Shown one piece after another: positions 10,814 through 24,700 of a stretch of 64,000 bases of DNA. The notes under the pieces are model-generated. The model saw only the letters and a list, made by a program, of their open reading frames with translations. It had not been told where the DNA came from and searched no databases. Each line of letters opens with the position of its first letter. The stretch's first letter is position 1. A program made the position numbers and the translations under genes. The stretch covers positions 17,535,607 through 17,599,606 of the forward strand of contig NC_092357.1 in NCBI RefSeq assembly GCF_963676685.1, in the 5' to 3' direction. The DNA comes from Mytilus edulis. Taxonomy: Eukaryota > Mollusca > Bivalvia > Mytilida > Mytilidae.

Positions 10814-12398
10814 AAGAACGGAACAGTTATAGTTGTTTTATTAGACAGCACTAAAGCATTTGACACAGTACCTCCTGATGGATTACGTATTAAACTCTTT
10901 GAATATGGTGCGACCGGAAAATTATGGCTACTATTAGATAACATGTACACAGATTTATCAAGTGCTATTCTGTCTGGTGGAAAACTTTCGAAATGGTTTA
11001 AACTAAACCGTGGTGTGCGCCAAGGTAGTGCGTTGTCTGCAAAGTTATATCTGATCTTTATTAACGATTTGATTAATGAACTTGAATCTAGCAACAAAGG
11101 AGCATTCTTATGACATTAATAGTAGTTCTCCCGTCCAGGCAGATGACATTTCTCTCATTGCCACAAATCACGAATCCGTTCAGAAAATGGTATCAATTTG
11201 TGAACAATACAGCGAATCATGGAGCTTCTCCTTTTCACCCACGAAAAGCAAACTGCTTCAATTCGGCAAAAAACTAACAGGTCCAGATATATTCTTATAC
11301 AACGAACCTATTCTATCAGTTAAAAGTGCAACACATGTTGGCATTTCACTAGACACTTCAATGAAAACAATGGATCGTACACTGAAAGCGTGTCGAACAT
11401 TAAGAGCAACCACTGCGTCTGTGATTCGCTCTGGTATTCACCCTGCTGTTCTCAACCCTATAGTATGTGCAAAGATTATTCGCCAAGTATGCTACCCAAA
11501 AGCTCTTTACGGATGCGAGATCTGGGGCAAGCTGTCTAAAACAGAAACACTTATGTTAGAACGGACGCATCACTATGTTTGCAAGTTCATTCAAGGATTA
11601 CCTAGACGGACAAGAACTGATATGTGCCTTTCTCTCATTGGTTGGTTAAACCTAGACAGTTTTATTAATGAACGAAAGTTACTGTTCTTCGGACGAATTT
11701 GTAATTTACCACAAAGAGCGATTTCATTTCGTATTCTCGTACGTAAACTTTTTGAACTCAAGTACTTCAATCAAGAGTACACTAACTGTGCATCGGATTT
11801 TTCAAAGGACTGTGTGGATATACTCTACAAATACCATTTATCAGACTATTTAACAAAGTTTATGGATAGCGGAAATTTTCCGTCCCAGCGTATATGGAAG
11901 CGAATAGTTCACAGATCTATTTTTGAATATGAACTTAACGAATGGCAACAACGTATAAATATAGATAGTGACTTTAACATTTTCAAGAAGATACATAAAG
12001 TATTTCAGCCTCATCCTGCATGGACAGTTGCATTAGACTTTCCGTATTTGCGTAAACAGGCAAATTACATAGTATCCCTGTGTTGTTTGGTCCACAATAC
12101 AAACAGTGATAGTATTTTATGCGATAAATGTGGTAAACTTTTCACCGACCCGTGTATTCACGCAATTTCGTCATGTGACTATTTATCCGACATTCGGGAT
12201 GAATTCTGGTGCGAGCTTCTATGCTTAAATCCAATAACTTTCAGTGCCTTTCTTGGATCCTTAAATGACGAAGATTTCTGTTACATTTTGCTCTCATGCG
12301 AAACCGAATTTGAACTAGACTGTGAGCAGAAAAAACGTTTTCAATTTTTATGTGTCAAATATGTTTACAGATTTTGCAAAACATTTTCTCATTCCTAA
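10814..12398 (+). other. 3' segment of the split LINE ORF2
   Basis: Contains RT motifs A to E and the C-terminus of the retrotransposon protein (see the ORF2 entry). The frame used by 10814-11105 stops at 11111-11113; the downstream frame is open from 11076 to 12398. The overlap of the two frames localises the frameshift to about 11095-11115. Confidence 0.8.
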
Positions 12399-12659
12399 TT
12401 GACAATATGAATTAAGTTCAAAGTTTTGTGTGGTTTTTTTTTTTTTTTTTTTTTTTTTTCCCCTTCTCAATCCGAATTTACAATGTGAATTAAGTTGAAA
12501 GTAGTTTCAATTATTCTTATTACTATTTTTTATTTTTCATTTATGTATTTATTTATTTTTTTTTTTTTCGATTCAAATTTGTATATATTGTGTTATGCTA
12601 TTATATTGTATTGATATCACTATCTCTCCTTAGGGAGGCTAATAAAGATATATATATAT
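12399..12659 (+). other. LINE 3' UTR and tail
   Basis: A T-rich segment (a T run at about 12432-12459) is followed by AATAAAG and an AT dinucleotide tail. On the opposite strand the TTTATTTATT at 12548-12557 reads as two overlapping AATAAA signals about 200 bp past the PDE12 stop codon, so PDE12 transcripts might be polyadenylated inside this element; that is inference. Confidence 0.6.
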
Positions 12660-12756
12660 CCTTGGTGCCTTCTATTTTAAACCTTTTCTCAGTCTAGTAA
12701 CAGTAACACCAATTTATATCATAAAATCTATTTGACAATAAATATATATATATATA

Positions 12757-15700
12757 TTATTCATATAAACTTTTCCATTTAAGATCACAGATTTGTGCTA
12801 TATGGTCTGATGGAAATACAACACTTGGTAGTGCTATATGCTGTTCTACCTCGCTATGTTCAGGCATTGGTATAACACGAAGCACGTCCATCGTGGAATC
12901 TATAAATATATAGTCCAACTGTTCATGGAAACTTCTAGCATAGTTTGTATAATCCAAAATTCCACAACTATTCGTAAGGTCCAATCCATGAGAAAATGAG
13001 GCTCCTTCAAGGGTTAAGTCAGGATCTGTAACAAAATAAAAATAACATTAAAGCTATTTTCCTAATCCATGTAAAGCAAGACTTGAGTTTGCTTGCTTGT
13101 TGTGTTTTATATTGTACAATTGTAATTGGGATAATGTCCAATCAAATTTAAATATAATATATACAGGTTAAAATATGTCTATATATAATTTTGAAAATTT
13201 CAATGCTAATTACAAAGCTTGAATTAACATTTATACAAACAAAGCAAGCAATCATACCAAAGTTTTACTCTATAAGCATAAGGAAATACGCTGTAATTGA
13301 TGTGAAAAATGTAGTTGCTCCCTTCGAAATTTATATAATAGTAATAAGTTTTAACAAATTTTGTAATATATATATATATGCTATTGCTATCTGGATATTG
13401 CTAGTATACTTATTCTTCCTTTCACTTAAAAAAAAACCCAACCAAAGCATGAATGTAGATTTAATTTTAATGAAACAAAGCGCATAGCAGGTTATTTAAC
13501 AGTGTGCACCACATTTTTTTATGTTATTTCGAATAGACAGAAAAAATATTACAGTCATTTCTTATAATTTAATTCTAAATTCCATTTTAAACCGTAGAAA
13601 ACCATGAAAAACGTTGATGACGTCACGGTCACATGACTAAATAATGTCTATGGGCTCATAACAAAATAACGTCAGCCAATCAGAAGACGCGTTACATCCA
13701 AAATTAAATTATTAAATTTTAGCAGAACACATGTTTCTTGAATAACTTAAGCTTTCATCAGGTTTCTTCCAAAGATTTTAGGCAAAAATATAAATAATAC
13801 ACAGCAATCAAACTGAAGAAACATTTTAGAAAATTAATAAAAAAACAAAAACATCCAAGATCCTTACTTTAAGTACAGCTGCAGACTTATGGACTAAAAC
13901 TTGACATACTAATGTATTATTGATATCACACAGGCAGTACCAAAGCACTGGAAATTGGGTGGATAGTATTGTCAGGGATGATTGTCAACCAACAGTAGTA
14001 CTTAAGCCAGAAATGCCTTCTTTTCAAATATTTCTGTGTCACTCAGCACAGCAATACAATGAATAAAATATACACTGTTCTTTTGTTTCTTATGTTTTTT
14101 TGTTTATTGTGCATTTACTGATTTTGTGTTATGGATGGATACCCTATATATTCTTAGAATTGCTATAAACTCAAATTTTGCCAAAATTTTGTTTATGTTT
14201 AACCTACTCTTCAAAATTTATTTTGATTGTTCTATACTTTGTTTATGCATTGTTATGTATTCATACAATAGGAACTCCATGTACGACATTTTCATACTTT
14301 TACATATCCACATAATTTTCCTTGTGTAAATTGCAACCAGATGCTCCGCAGGGCGTAGCTTTATACGACCGCAGAGGTTGAACCCTGAACGGTTGGGGCA
14401 AGTATGGACACAACATTCAAGCTGGATTCAGCTCTAAATTTGGATTGTGATTAAATAGTTGACACAGCATAGGTTTCTGACACAGAATTAATGTGTTCTA
14501 ATGAACTTAAAATTTTTGTTTTCTCTTAGAGCAATTCACTATGCTGTTGAATATTAATCCTCTCAAAAACATGTTTGAAGAAATTTTCTTTTTTATTTAT
14601 GAAATTTCAAATGAGAAAAATTGAACCCAATTGTTTTAATCACATCCCCCTTTCCCTTATTTCAAAACTAATCTCAATTAAAATTTCTAATGGAGTTTGC
14701 AACAATAACTACTCATTTAAATACATCATAAAATATTAAGATGTAAAAAAACTGCTTGTTATCACTGAATGGTAAAGATTATTTTAATTTATCAGTTGGT
14801 AGTAAAAAGTGAATATACATTGTATATTGTATATAACAAAGATTTAAGTTGATTCTGGACAAAGAAAGATAACTCCAATTAAAAAAAAATCTTGCTATTG
14901 CACAATATTTTGCAATTAGATATTTCTTGCTTACTATTCTGGACAAAGAAAGATAACTCTAATTAAAAAAAAAATTGATATTTCACAATATTGTGCAATT
15001 AGATATTTCTTGCCATTGCGCAATACTGTGCAATTGAAAAGACTTGCTATTGCACAATACTTAATATAATAATTTTAGATCCTGATTTGGACTAACTTGA
15101 AAACTGGGCCCATAATAAAAAATCTAAGTACATTTTTGGATTCAGCATATCAAAGAACCCCAAGATTTAAATTTTTGTTAAAATCAGACTAAGTTTAATT
15201 TTGGACCCTTTGGACTTAAGTGTAGACCAATTTGAAAACAGGACCAAAAATGAAGAATCTACATACACAGTTAGATTTGGTATATCAAAGAACCCCATTT
15301 ATTCAATTTTTGATGAAATCAAACAAAGTTTAATTTTGGACCCCGATTTGGACCAACTTGAAAACTGGGCCAATAATCAAGAATCTAAATACATTTTTAG
15401 ATTCAGCATATCAAAGAACCTAACTGATTCATTTTTTGTCAAAATCAAACTAAGTTTAATTTTGGACCCTTTGGACCTTAATGTAGACCAATTTGAAAAC
15501 GGGACCAAAAGTTAAGAATCTACATACACAGTCATGACAGTTAGATTCGGCATATCAAAGAACCCCAATTATTCAATTTTGATGAAATCAAACAAAGTTT
15601 AATTTTGGACCCTTTGGGCCCCTTATTCTGTTGGGACCAAAACTCCCAAAATCAATACCAACCATCCTTTTATGGTCATAAACCTTGTGTTTAAATTTCA

Positions 15701-18700
15701 TAGATTTCTATTTACTTATACTAACGTTATGGTGCGAAAACCAAGAAAAATGCTTATTTAGGTCCCTTTTTGGCCCCTAATTCCTAAAATGTTGGGACCA
15801 AAACTCCCAAACCCACCTTCCTTTTGTGGTCATAAACCTTGTGTTAAAATTTCATAGATTTCCATTCACTTTTACTAAAGTTAGAGTGCGAAAACTTAAA
15901 GTATTCGGACGACGACGACGAAGACAACGCCAACGTGATAGCAATATACGACGAAAAATTTTTCAAATTTTGCGGTCGTATAAAAATTAATCACTCCCGA
16001 AAAAAAAGTTAGTTATCTAGTATCTGATCAGACTTACTAGTACTCCAGCTGTAATTATCTGGTCCTAAATGTTTCTTTGTGATGAACTCATACGCTCCAC
16101 CTGTAGGAGAACAGTTGAAATCTCCACAGAAAACAAAGGATACTTTAAATCCCTGAAAAAAAGTATTCATGGGTTATAGAAATGAGACTCAAGTATATGC
16201 CCTCCAATTGATGGAAAATAATTTTAAAATTGTATTACCTCTGAAATAGAAAGAAATGCTTTCTCTCTAGTGTGCTTATTCTAAACATTTTCTTACCAAG
16301 AACAAAATTAAATCTTTTAGTTATTTGGTTACCCTTAAATGCTACATGTATGAAATATCTCATATTTCTCGTATAAAAATAATACTGATTTGATGAGGAC
16401 TGAAGAAAAAAACACAAAATGACTGGTGAATCAAGCTGAGAAGGATCTGCCTATACTTCTGAAGCACCTGACATCAACCCTGGTTTTTTGTGGGGTTCAT
16501 GTTGCTCAGTCTTTTTCTATGTAGTGTATTGTGTACTTCTGTTTGTCTTTTGGTCTTTTTCTTTTTTTTTTCCCATGGCGTTGTCATTTTGTTTTCAATT
16601 TATTAGTTTGAATATCACTTTGGTATTTTTCTACTCTTAATTACTTCTGTGGATTCACATATTTTCATGGTTACCATGGTTACCAATATATATTTGCGGT
16701 TTAAGGAAAAATTGTTTTTTCATGTATAATTGATTTTGTGGTGTTTGATTGGCTGGAATACAAGCCTGAGATTGACTGATTTATTAGCAGGTGTTTACTG
16801 CCACTTTCAGCACTGGTTTGCTATTAGATAGCTGTCAGTTTTTATCCTTGGAGGACTCCTAAGTGCCAGGTAAGAATCATCAACCTTATGCAGAAAAACC
16901 GACAATCCTAGTCAATTAAGATTGGAGTCAAGTGCAACCTGCCCTGTGCAGGATTTGATATCATAACCTCAGTGTTGACTGACTAGTGATACTGTAGTAT
17001 GACTACTTACACCACTCAGCCACCAAGGCCCCTACAAGACATATTTTTTTTTACTTTGGTGATCATTTAAATTTGTGGCTCAAGAGTACAAAAGAAATCA
17101 ATGACAATTGGTATCCAACTGATAATATGATAAATTCAGAAATTATTGCTATGTTATTATAATTGCGAAAGGGTTATAATTGTAATAATTTAAACTCGCA
17201 TTTTGAAATTTTTTATATGAATAATAAAATTGAGAATAGAAATGGGGAATGTGCCAAAGAGACAACAACCCGACCATAGAGCAGACAACAGCAGAAGGTC
17301 ACCAACAGGTCTTCAATGCAACGAGAAATTCTCGCACCCGGAGGCGTCCTTCAGCTGGCCCCTAAACAAATATATACTAGTTCAGTGATAATGAACACCA
17401 TACTAACATGACTCAACTCCAAATTGTACACAAGAAACTAAAATTAAAATAATACAAGACTAACAAAGGCAGGCTCCTGACTTTGGACAGGCGCAAAAAT
17501 GTGGCGCGGTTAAACATGTTTGTGAGATCTCAACCCTCCCCCTATACCTCTAGCCAATGCAGAAAAGTAAACGCATAACATTACGCACATTAAAATTCAG
17601 TTCAAGACAAGTCCAAGTCTGATGTCAGAAGATGTAACCAAAGAAAATAAACAAAATGACAATAATACATAAATAACATCAGACTACTAGCTGTTAACTG
17701 AGGTCAACCTTAAAAATATGTTTGTTTGCAGTTTTCCGACTGTACCTTCAGACTGAAGGGTCGGTAGGTAGGGAAAATATTTTATTTTATCAGCCAAAAT
17801 ACAGTTTAAACAAGCAGTTACACTAAACCAAGTTTCTTGTGAAGAAAAAAAACATTTTAAAACAACAAACACTGGACATGCTGAAAACCAACATCAAATG
17901 AACAGGCATTTTCAGATAAAAAACTTTTTAACCAAAACTGAAACTTTAACATAGTGTCATTATCCAATTTATGACATAACATATGGTATAATTATTAAAT
18001 ACTGGAACACTTATAAACAAGGAATGTCATTATGACTAGAACTGTTTTAAAGAAATATATTCAGACATGTATGCTTCTTGACTAGAATGTTTTCATGAGT
18101 AGAGTATTTTCATCAGAAAAATGTAGATATTAAAGATTTATAAGACAATGTATTAAAGAGTGTATTTTTAATAAAAAAAAATAACCATTGAATCTTCCTC
18201 AATTGAAAAAAGGTAACTTGAAAAAAAAGTATTAAGACATTTGACTGTTTTCATATTTCTAACAATATTTAATTATATGTCATGTATGTGATAAGGTTAT
18301 ATTTTTGCCAGGCTTTAATGAAAACCAAAGAAATCTAAAGTTTGGGTTGAAATCCATAGCACCCCATTAAAAGTAAATTGTCTGTACTGAAATGTTTTTA
18401 ATGCATAAAAAACCAGATGCTCCGCAGGGCGTAGCTTTATACGACCGCAGAGGTTGAACCCTGAACGGTTGGGGCAAGTATGGACACAACATTCAAGCTG
18501 GATTCAGCTCTAAATTTGGATTGTGATTAAATAGTTGACACAGCATAGGTTTCTGACACAGAATGAATGTGTTCTAATGAACTTAAAATTTTTGTTTTCT
18601 CTTAGAGCAATTCACTATGCTGTTGAATATTAATCCTCTCAAAAAAATGTTTGAAGAAATTTTCTTTTTTAAGAAATTTTCTTTTTTATTTATGAAATTT

Positions 18701-21700
18701 CAAATGAGAAAAATTGAACCCAATTTTTTTAATCACATCCCCCTTTCCCTTATTCCAAAACTAATCTCAATTAAAATTTCTAATGGAGTTTGCAACAATA
18801 ACTACTCATTTAAATACATCATAAAATATTAAGACGTAAAAAAAACTGCTTGTTATCACTGAATGGTAAAGATTATTTTAATTTATCAGTTGGTAGTAAA
18901 AAGTGAATATACATTGCATATTGTATATAACAAAGATTTAAGTTGATTCTGGACAAAGAAAGATAACTCCAATTAAAAAAAAATCTTGCTATTGCACAAT
19001 ATTTTGCAATTAGATATTTCTTGCTTACTATTCTGGACAAAGAAAGATAACTCTAATTAAAAAAAAATTTGCTATTTCACAATATTGTGCAATTAGATAT
19101 TTCTTGCCATTGCGCAATACTGTGCAATTGAAAAGACTTGCTATTGCACAATACTTAATATAATAATTTTAGATCCTGATTTGGACCAACTTGAAAACTG
19201 GGCCCATAATAAAAAATCTAAGTACATTTTTAGATTCAGCATATCAAAGAACCCCAAGATTTCAATTTTTGTTAAAATCAGACTAAGTTTAATTTTGGAC
19301 CCTTTGGACTTTAGTGTAGACCAATTTGAAAACAGGACCAAAAATGAAGAATCTACATACACAGTTAGATTTGGTATATCAAAGAACCCCATTTATTCAA
19401 TTTTTTATGAAATCAAACAAAGTTTAATTTTGGACCCCGATTTGGACCAACTTGAAAACTGGGCCAATAATCAAGAATCTAAGTACATTTTTAGATTCGG
19501 CATATCAAAGAACCTAACTGATTCATTTTTTGTCAAAATCAAACTAAGTTTAATTTTGGACCCTTTGGACCTTAATGTAGACCAATTTGAAAACGGGACC
19601 AAAAGTTAAGAATCTACATACACAGTCATGACAGTTAGATTCGGCATATAAAAGAACCCCAATTATTCAATTTTGATGAAATCAAACAAAGTTTAATTTT
19701 GGACCCTTTGGGCCCCTTATTCTGTTGGGACCAAAACTCCCAAAATCATTACCAACCTTCCTTTTATGGTCATAAACCTTGTGTTTAAATTTCATAGATT
19801 TCTATTTACTTATACTAACGTTATGGTGCGAAAACCAAGAAAAATGCTTATTTGGGCCCCTTTTTGGCCCTTAATTCCTAAACTGTTTGGACCTAAACTC
19901 CCAAAATCAATACCAACCTTCCTTTTGTAGTCATTAACATTGTGTTTTAATTTCATTGATTTCTATTTACTTAAACTAAAGTTATTGTGCGAAAACCAAG
20001 AATAATGCTTATTTGGGCCCTTTTTTGGCCCCTAATTCCTAAACTGTTGAAACCAAAACTCCCAAAATCAATCCCAACTGTTCTTTTGTGGTCATAAACC
20101 TTGTGTCAAAATTTCATAGATTTCTATTAACTTAAACTAAAGTTATAGTGCGAAAACCAAGAAAATGCTTATTTGGGCCCTTTTTGGCCCCTAATTCCTA
20201 AAATGTTGGGACCAAAACTCCCAAAATCAATACCAACCTTCCTTTTGTGGTCATAAACCTTGTGTTAAAATTTCATAGATTTCCATTCACTTTTACTAAA
20301 GTTAGAGTGCGAAAACTAAAAGTATTCGGACGACGATGTGATAGCAATATACGACGAAAAAAATTTCAAATTTTGCGGTCGTATAAAAATGGCAGCATAT
20401 AGCTCCTAAGGACATGTTTTAATATAATTCACACAGGCCACACAGTTTGGGTATATTTAATATTGTATTAAGAAAGAGAATAATTGCAATGAGTGGGGCA
20501 GCCCCCCTTATCTTAAAGGAGCATACCCATTACAATCGAAGATAGATTTAATATAGAGAGAGTATATTTATTTTTCAAGCTAACCATTCATTTTCCCTAC
20601 ATCTTTGTGTAGTTAGGGTTCTTATTGATTTGGCATGATCTATATCCATTAACATTTCAAATGAGCCCATTTCTCCGTACTGGCGTGTTTACAGATATCC
20701 ATGAAGATTTAAGTCACGGAGGAGTGGTTTCATCTTTGTCGTCTTTACAACGATTTGTAGAAAATATGCCATACTTCAAGCTGCTGTCGAATTATTTAAC
20801 CACTGAAATTGGTTCCATAAAGTCAGGCTCCTCAGATTCTGTACTCGATTTGTTTGAGACAGAATGGTTATCGTGTCAGTTATGAATACCCGCTGCATCA
20901 TCTTCAATGATATCATCACACATCATTACATGTGCCTGAATCTGTATAAACAGTTTACTAATAAACTTTTTTGTTTGTTATTTGTCTTAAAATTGACACA
21001 AGACGACAGCGTAAAGTACTTCTCCGTGACTTCATGGATACCTGTAAACAATTTCCATGTGCTTATAATTAAATGGTCACACGAACGCTTGACGGGAAGC
21101 TAAGAAAAACCGAACTTGAAATGCATAATTGACCCAGACTTTAAATCATTTCCGGAAAGGACCCAAAGTTCCAGATCGTGTCAATAGAAGTATTAAAAAA
21201 AATTTCTTCAAATTTAAAGCATTAAAATTTTCACAGTCGGGAGGATTTTCAAGGGTCGGTCGGTAAACTGCAAACAAACAATATTTTGATTTAAGCCTGA
21301 CATGCCAGCTACAGACTTCAATTAAACTGATTGAAAAATTATGTCTTCATCATATGAATATCAGGCACAATCCTCCCCGTGAGGGGTTTAGTATCATACC
21401 ATCATAAAATATATGAGAAGAACATAACCCGTGTCATGCCAACAGCTGGTTTATTAAACATGATTTTCTCAATACATTTGTATTGCAAATAATTTAATTG
21501 CATTCTAGTCTTTTATGACAAAATCAAAATAATAAATGCACGCAATAATTTCTGATTTTACGGTATCAAATGGATAATGATGAATCCCCAGTATAATATC
21601 TACCTCTGCCTTCTGTTTCTGTATTACATCTTGTAAATGTCTGATGATGGCCACTGTCTGTAATGATCTAATACAACATGCCTTAGGGTGGAAGTACAGA

Positions 21701-24700
21701 TGTGTATTGGCTACACATAGTCTGCATCCTGGGTTTAACACAGATTCTAAAACTAGTACCTATAAGAAGAATATATTACATGAGCTGTGTCGGATAAAAA
21801 TCAACCTTATAATGCAAGTGCAGGTACATTGCTAATCCTTACCATGCTGAGTTGTTTTTAGAAATTGTCTAAATTTCGAGTATTTGCAAAAATATGCAAG
21901 TGATAAGCAAATGAGCTGTACCCTGATGCTGATGCATACTGATTGCAATAAATCTAAGATAGGGGATCACGGGGTGGGGTGATAAGAGTGACGAGGTGGG
22001 AAAGGGTGGGCGGGAATTTGCCCCAAATATGGTCCTCTGGTGCAAAAAGCATCAATTTTGACGTTTTTCCGTTCTTTTTCTTGACCTGCAAGTCCGAGAG
22101 ATGCTAATAGATGCATCCATCTGTAGTTTTCATGTAGAGTGGACACCAGTGAACACTTTTATCACAACAGTTGTTAGGTCGCAGTGAAACTGATCTGGGT
22201 TCATCAGTGTAAAGAAGGTCATTTGCACCAAAATTTACAAAATTTTCGTTTTTTTTTTTAATATTTTGAACTTTAACTGGACTTGCAACCGGAACTTAGT
22301 AGTCGTTTCGTCGAATTTTGATAATGAACACAATCAGTCGTTATGTGCCTTTAGGTTAACACTCAATAACAGTATTTGTTAAGGTTTCAGTCCTCTACCC
22401 TCCGTGTTTCAGACCTCCAAAAACCCCAATTTTGTCCGATATCAAATTTTGAAGTTAATATTTGAGCTCAAAATGAAGACATGACAATCAATAGTGTCCG
22501 ATTGAGGAAAAGAGCATACACTACAAATTAAATGGCATTTTGATGACCTCTAAATGTATGGATGTATGGAGCGCCATTGATGCCAAAATAACGGTGGTCT
22601 GTGTATCACTGTAATATTACGGTCACGACAAGGGTTTAACTTAATACTTTCAATGATTTTGGAACATTCAAATACGAAAAAAAATATGAATGTTGGTCTG
22701 TTCTACAGGATTCTTATATTGTCTTAATTTTCAAACAGTTACAGACTTTGCATAAAGATGATTTTCAACCCCAAATGAGTTAACAGATGAATTGATATTA
22801 ATAGTTGATTTCTGTCATACATGTATCATACATGTCAAAGTTAACTCCTCAAAATCTTCCTGTTCCTGTTGAACCACATAAACAGATTTTTGTACTTAAA
22901 TGTTTGTCTAAATGCCCTGGTGGTCTCTTTATTATGCCCATACGTCCATTGAAGGATGTCATTGGATCGGTCTCTTGTTAAAGACATGAAAGAAAGCACT
23001 GGCTGCTTCTACACAAGGCATATGGCATTCTGATGAATGGCAAAGTTCCATAAATTAGGACGCAAATAATATGTCTATGTAGATCTAGAGTGATAAGTCT
23101 TCTTGCAAATTGTAACATTGTAATTTGGTATGTAAAAAAAACTGGCTCAGGATAACAATTAAATCAAAATTGCATGTTCATATTCATATTACACCGATAT
23201 AAATCTATAATATATATAAGATCCATGAAAATCCAACAGGGCTGAAAAGACTAGACTGATGGAATGGACAAATAATTGGACAGACACCTAGTATTTCTAT
23301 ATTAGAAATATGGGGGGGGGGGGGGGGGGGGGGGGGGGGTAAAACAAATATGCATGAAGTGAAAAAAGTTTAATCTCATTGAGCATGTTGAGACTACTGT
23401 TGGTTTAAAGAAAATAACAGACCTTTTCTTACTACATAATAATGAGCATAATCAACATGATTAAGGAATTATGCTTCTGCAAATTTGACAGACCAAGAGA
23501 CCCTTGACATGCTTGATTAGTAGTCAAGGTCATTGAAACCTGAACGTGTAGAAATTTGCATGGTAGTTTTAAAATTTTCCAAGGTACTTTTTCATACAAT
23601 TTTTCAACCCTACTACATCAGTATATGTATCTACCTACTTGTACTACGCTTCCTCTTGTATCCATTTCTTGTTTTAATGTTTCATTTGTAGAAACAATGT
23701 TTTTTATATCACTTTGAATATCATCTTCATTAACAGATTTCCTGATTTCTATGCTACAGTCTTGTACTTGTCTGAAAAGAAAATGAGTTATGGTAAACCA
23801 ACACTGCAGAAATGACCAAAGATAAATAAAATTCTGTTCAATCATTAATGAAAGTGAAATAGAGAAATACCTCACTGAATCCGTATGCATGTGAACTTCA
23901 ATTTAACCCCTTACCTAGAGATGGATAACACATGAATCTTGCATGATCAATTATTTAAAGGAAAAGAATGTCAACATAGAAAGTGAAACAAATCAAAGAG
24001 CAGATTGCTCTGAGGGATACGACTGCCGTTGTTTCATTGACACCGATGTATACATGTAGCTGGATAATATTATTTTTAAAACTAATTCAACTGCACATGT
24101 AAAATAGTTACAAAATAGCCAACCCCGGATAAAAGTGTTTAAACAATGTAATTAGACCTATTGTGTTTTATTTTTGTACTATCAATTTCAAGTTTACTTT
24201 CCACAGCAGTCACCGAGACTCAGAGTGAGAAAAGGTATTTCACCTCGTACATTATCTTATTATCTTATGACCTATTTTCCTACGTTATTTCTAGGAGGCA
24301 CCCCATTCCTAACTCTTTAAATATTTAATTTCTTTTGGGTCAGTGATCATGAGTCCATGACTCCTTTCCGTACACATTTATCGGTTTAAACTGCATTCGT
24401 TTTTAATATAATACAACGTTTATTGACAGAACGAGCTAATACTCGATTAGAATTCACGGAAGTTATTTCCGGAAGGGAGACAACTCGATACGATAATATG
24501 GAAGACTCCATTTCGCCGAAAGGGGTGTTCTACGATGTGGACGATATTTATTTTAATTTAAATGATGCATATGATTTAAAATTATGCAACAATAACCCTC
24601 AATAGCGGATATATATAGAAAAGATCACATGAGTCATAAATTAATTAATTGAGTCATTGTGAGTGGGGAATCTAGAGCAACCATGCAATCTAAAACCCCT

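Larger units (their letters stand above)
6949..12398 (+). pseudogene. LINE ORF2 (endonuclease/reverse transcriptase), split and frameshifted
   Basis: Part 1 (6949-8809) begins with an APE endonuclease domain: WNCRG (Asn), LSEHWL (Glu), MGDFN (Asp/Asn) and SDHHP (catalytic His). It then runs into the first RT motifs (NKACGHDGL, NSYRGISLV). A HINE occupies 8810-10813. Part 2 resumes in the compatible frame at about 10814 with RT motif A (LLDSTKAFD) and RGVRQGSALS. A single-base frameshift near 11105 moves the frame to the 11076-12398 ORF, which carries the catalytic motif as QADD where Y/FADD is usual. Thumb and C-terminal regions follow, with a CDKC…H…C cluster near 12120-12170. Both breaks abolish a full-length product, so this copy should be immobile on its own. 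The left and right flanks of the insertion join in frame without loss of conserved residues. Confidence 0.9.
4765..12659 (+). mobile_element. Non-LTR (LINE) retrotransposon, nearly full length, inactivated
   Basis: The order is 5' UTR, ORF1 (5111-6949), ORF2 (from 6949), a T-rich 3' UTR and an AATAAA plus (AT)n tail at 12641-12659. ORF2 carries an APE-type endonuclease, a reverse transcriptase and a C-terminal Cys/His cluster, which places it in the broad APE-LINE group (Jockey/I/R1/CR1 side). The exact clade cannot be fixed by eye. A 2-kb HINE (8810-10813) is inserted in the RT domain, and a frameshift follows near 11105. The 5' boundary is uncertain because no target duplication was recognised. 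Its 3' end lies about 100 bp from the PDE12 stop codon, in convergent orientation. Confidence 0.85.

Noticed and set aside
4771..12640. Matching 'ttagggaggc' words near both ends of the LINE as possible terminal repeats
   Set aside because: Only 10 bp, not at the exact ends, and terminal repeats are not expected in a non-LTR element.
16828..17037. A genuine tRNA gene
   Set aside because: The A box is good, but the B box is degenerate, the cloverleaf arms do not pair, and a SINE body follows.
20625..20885. 86-codon open frame within the TIR element
   Set aside because: Composition looks protein-like, but no motif, splice context or transposase feature was recognised. Left unannotated.
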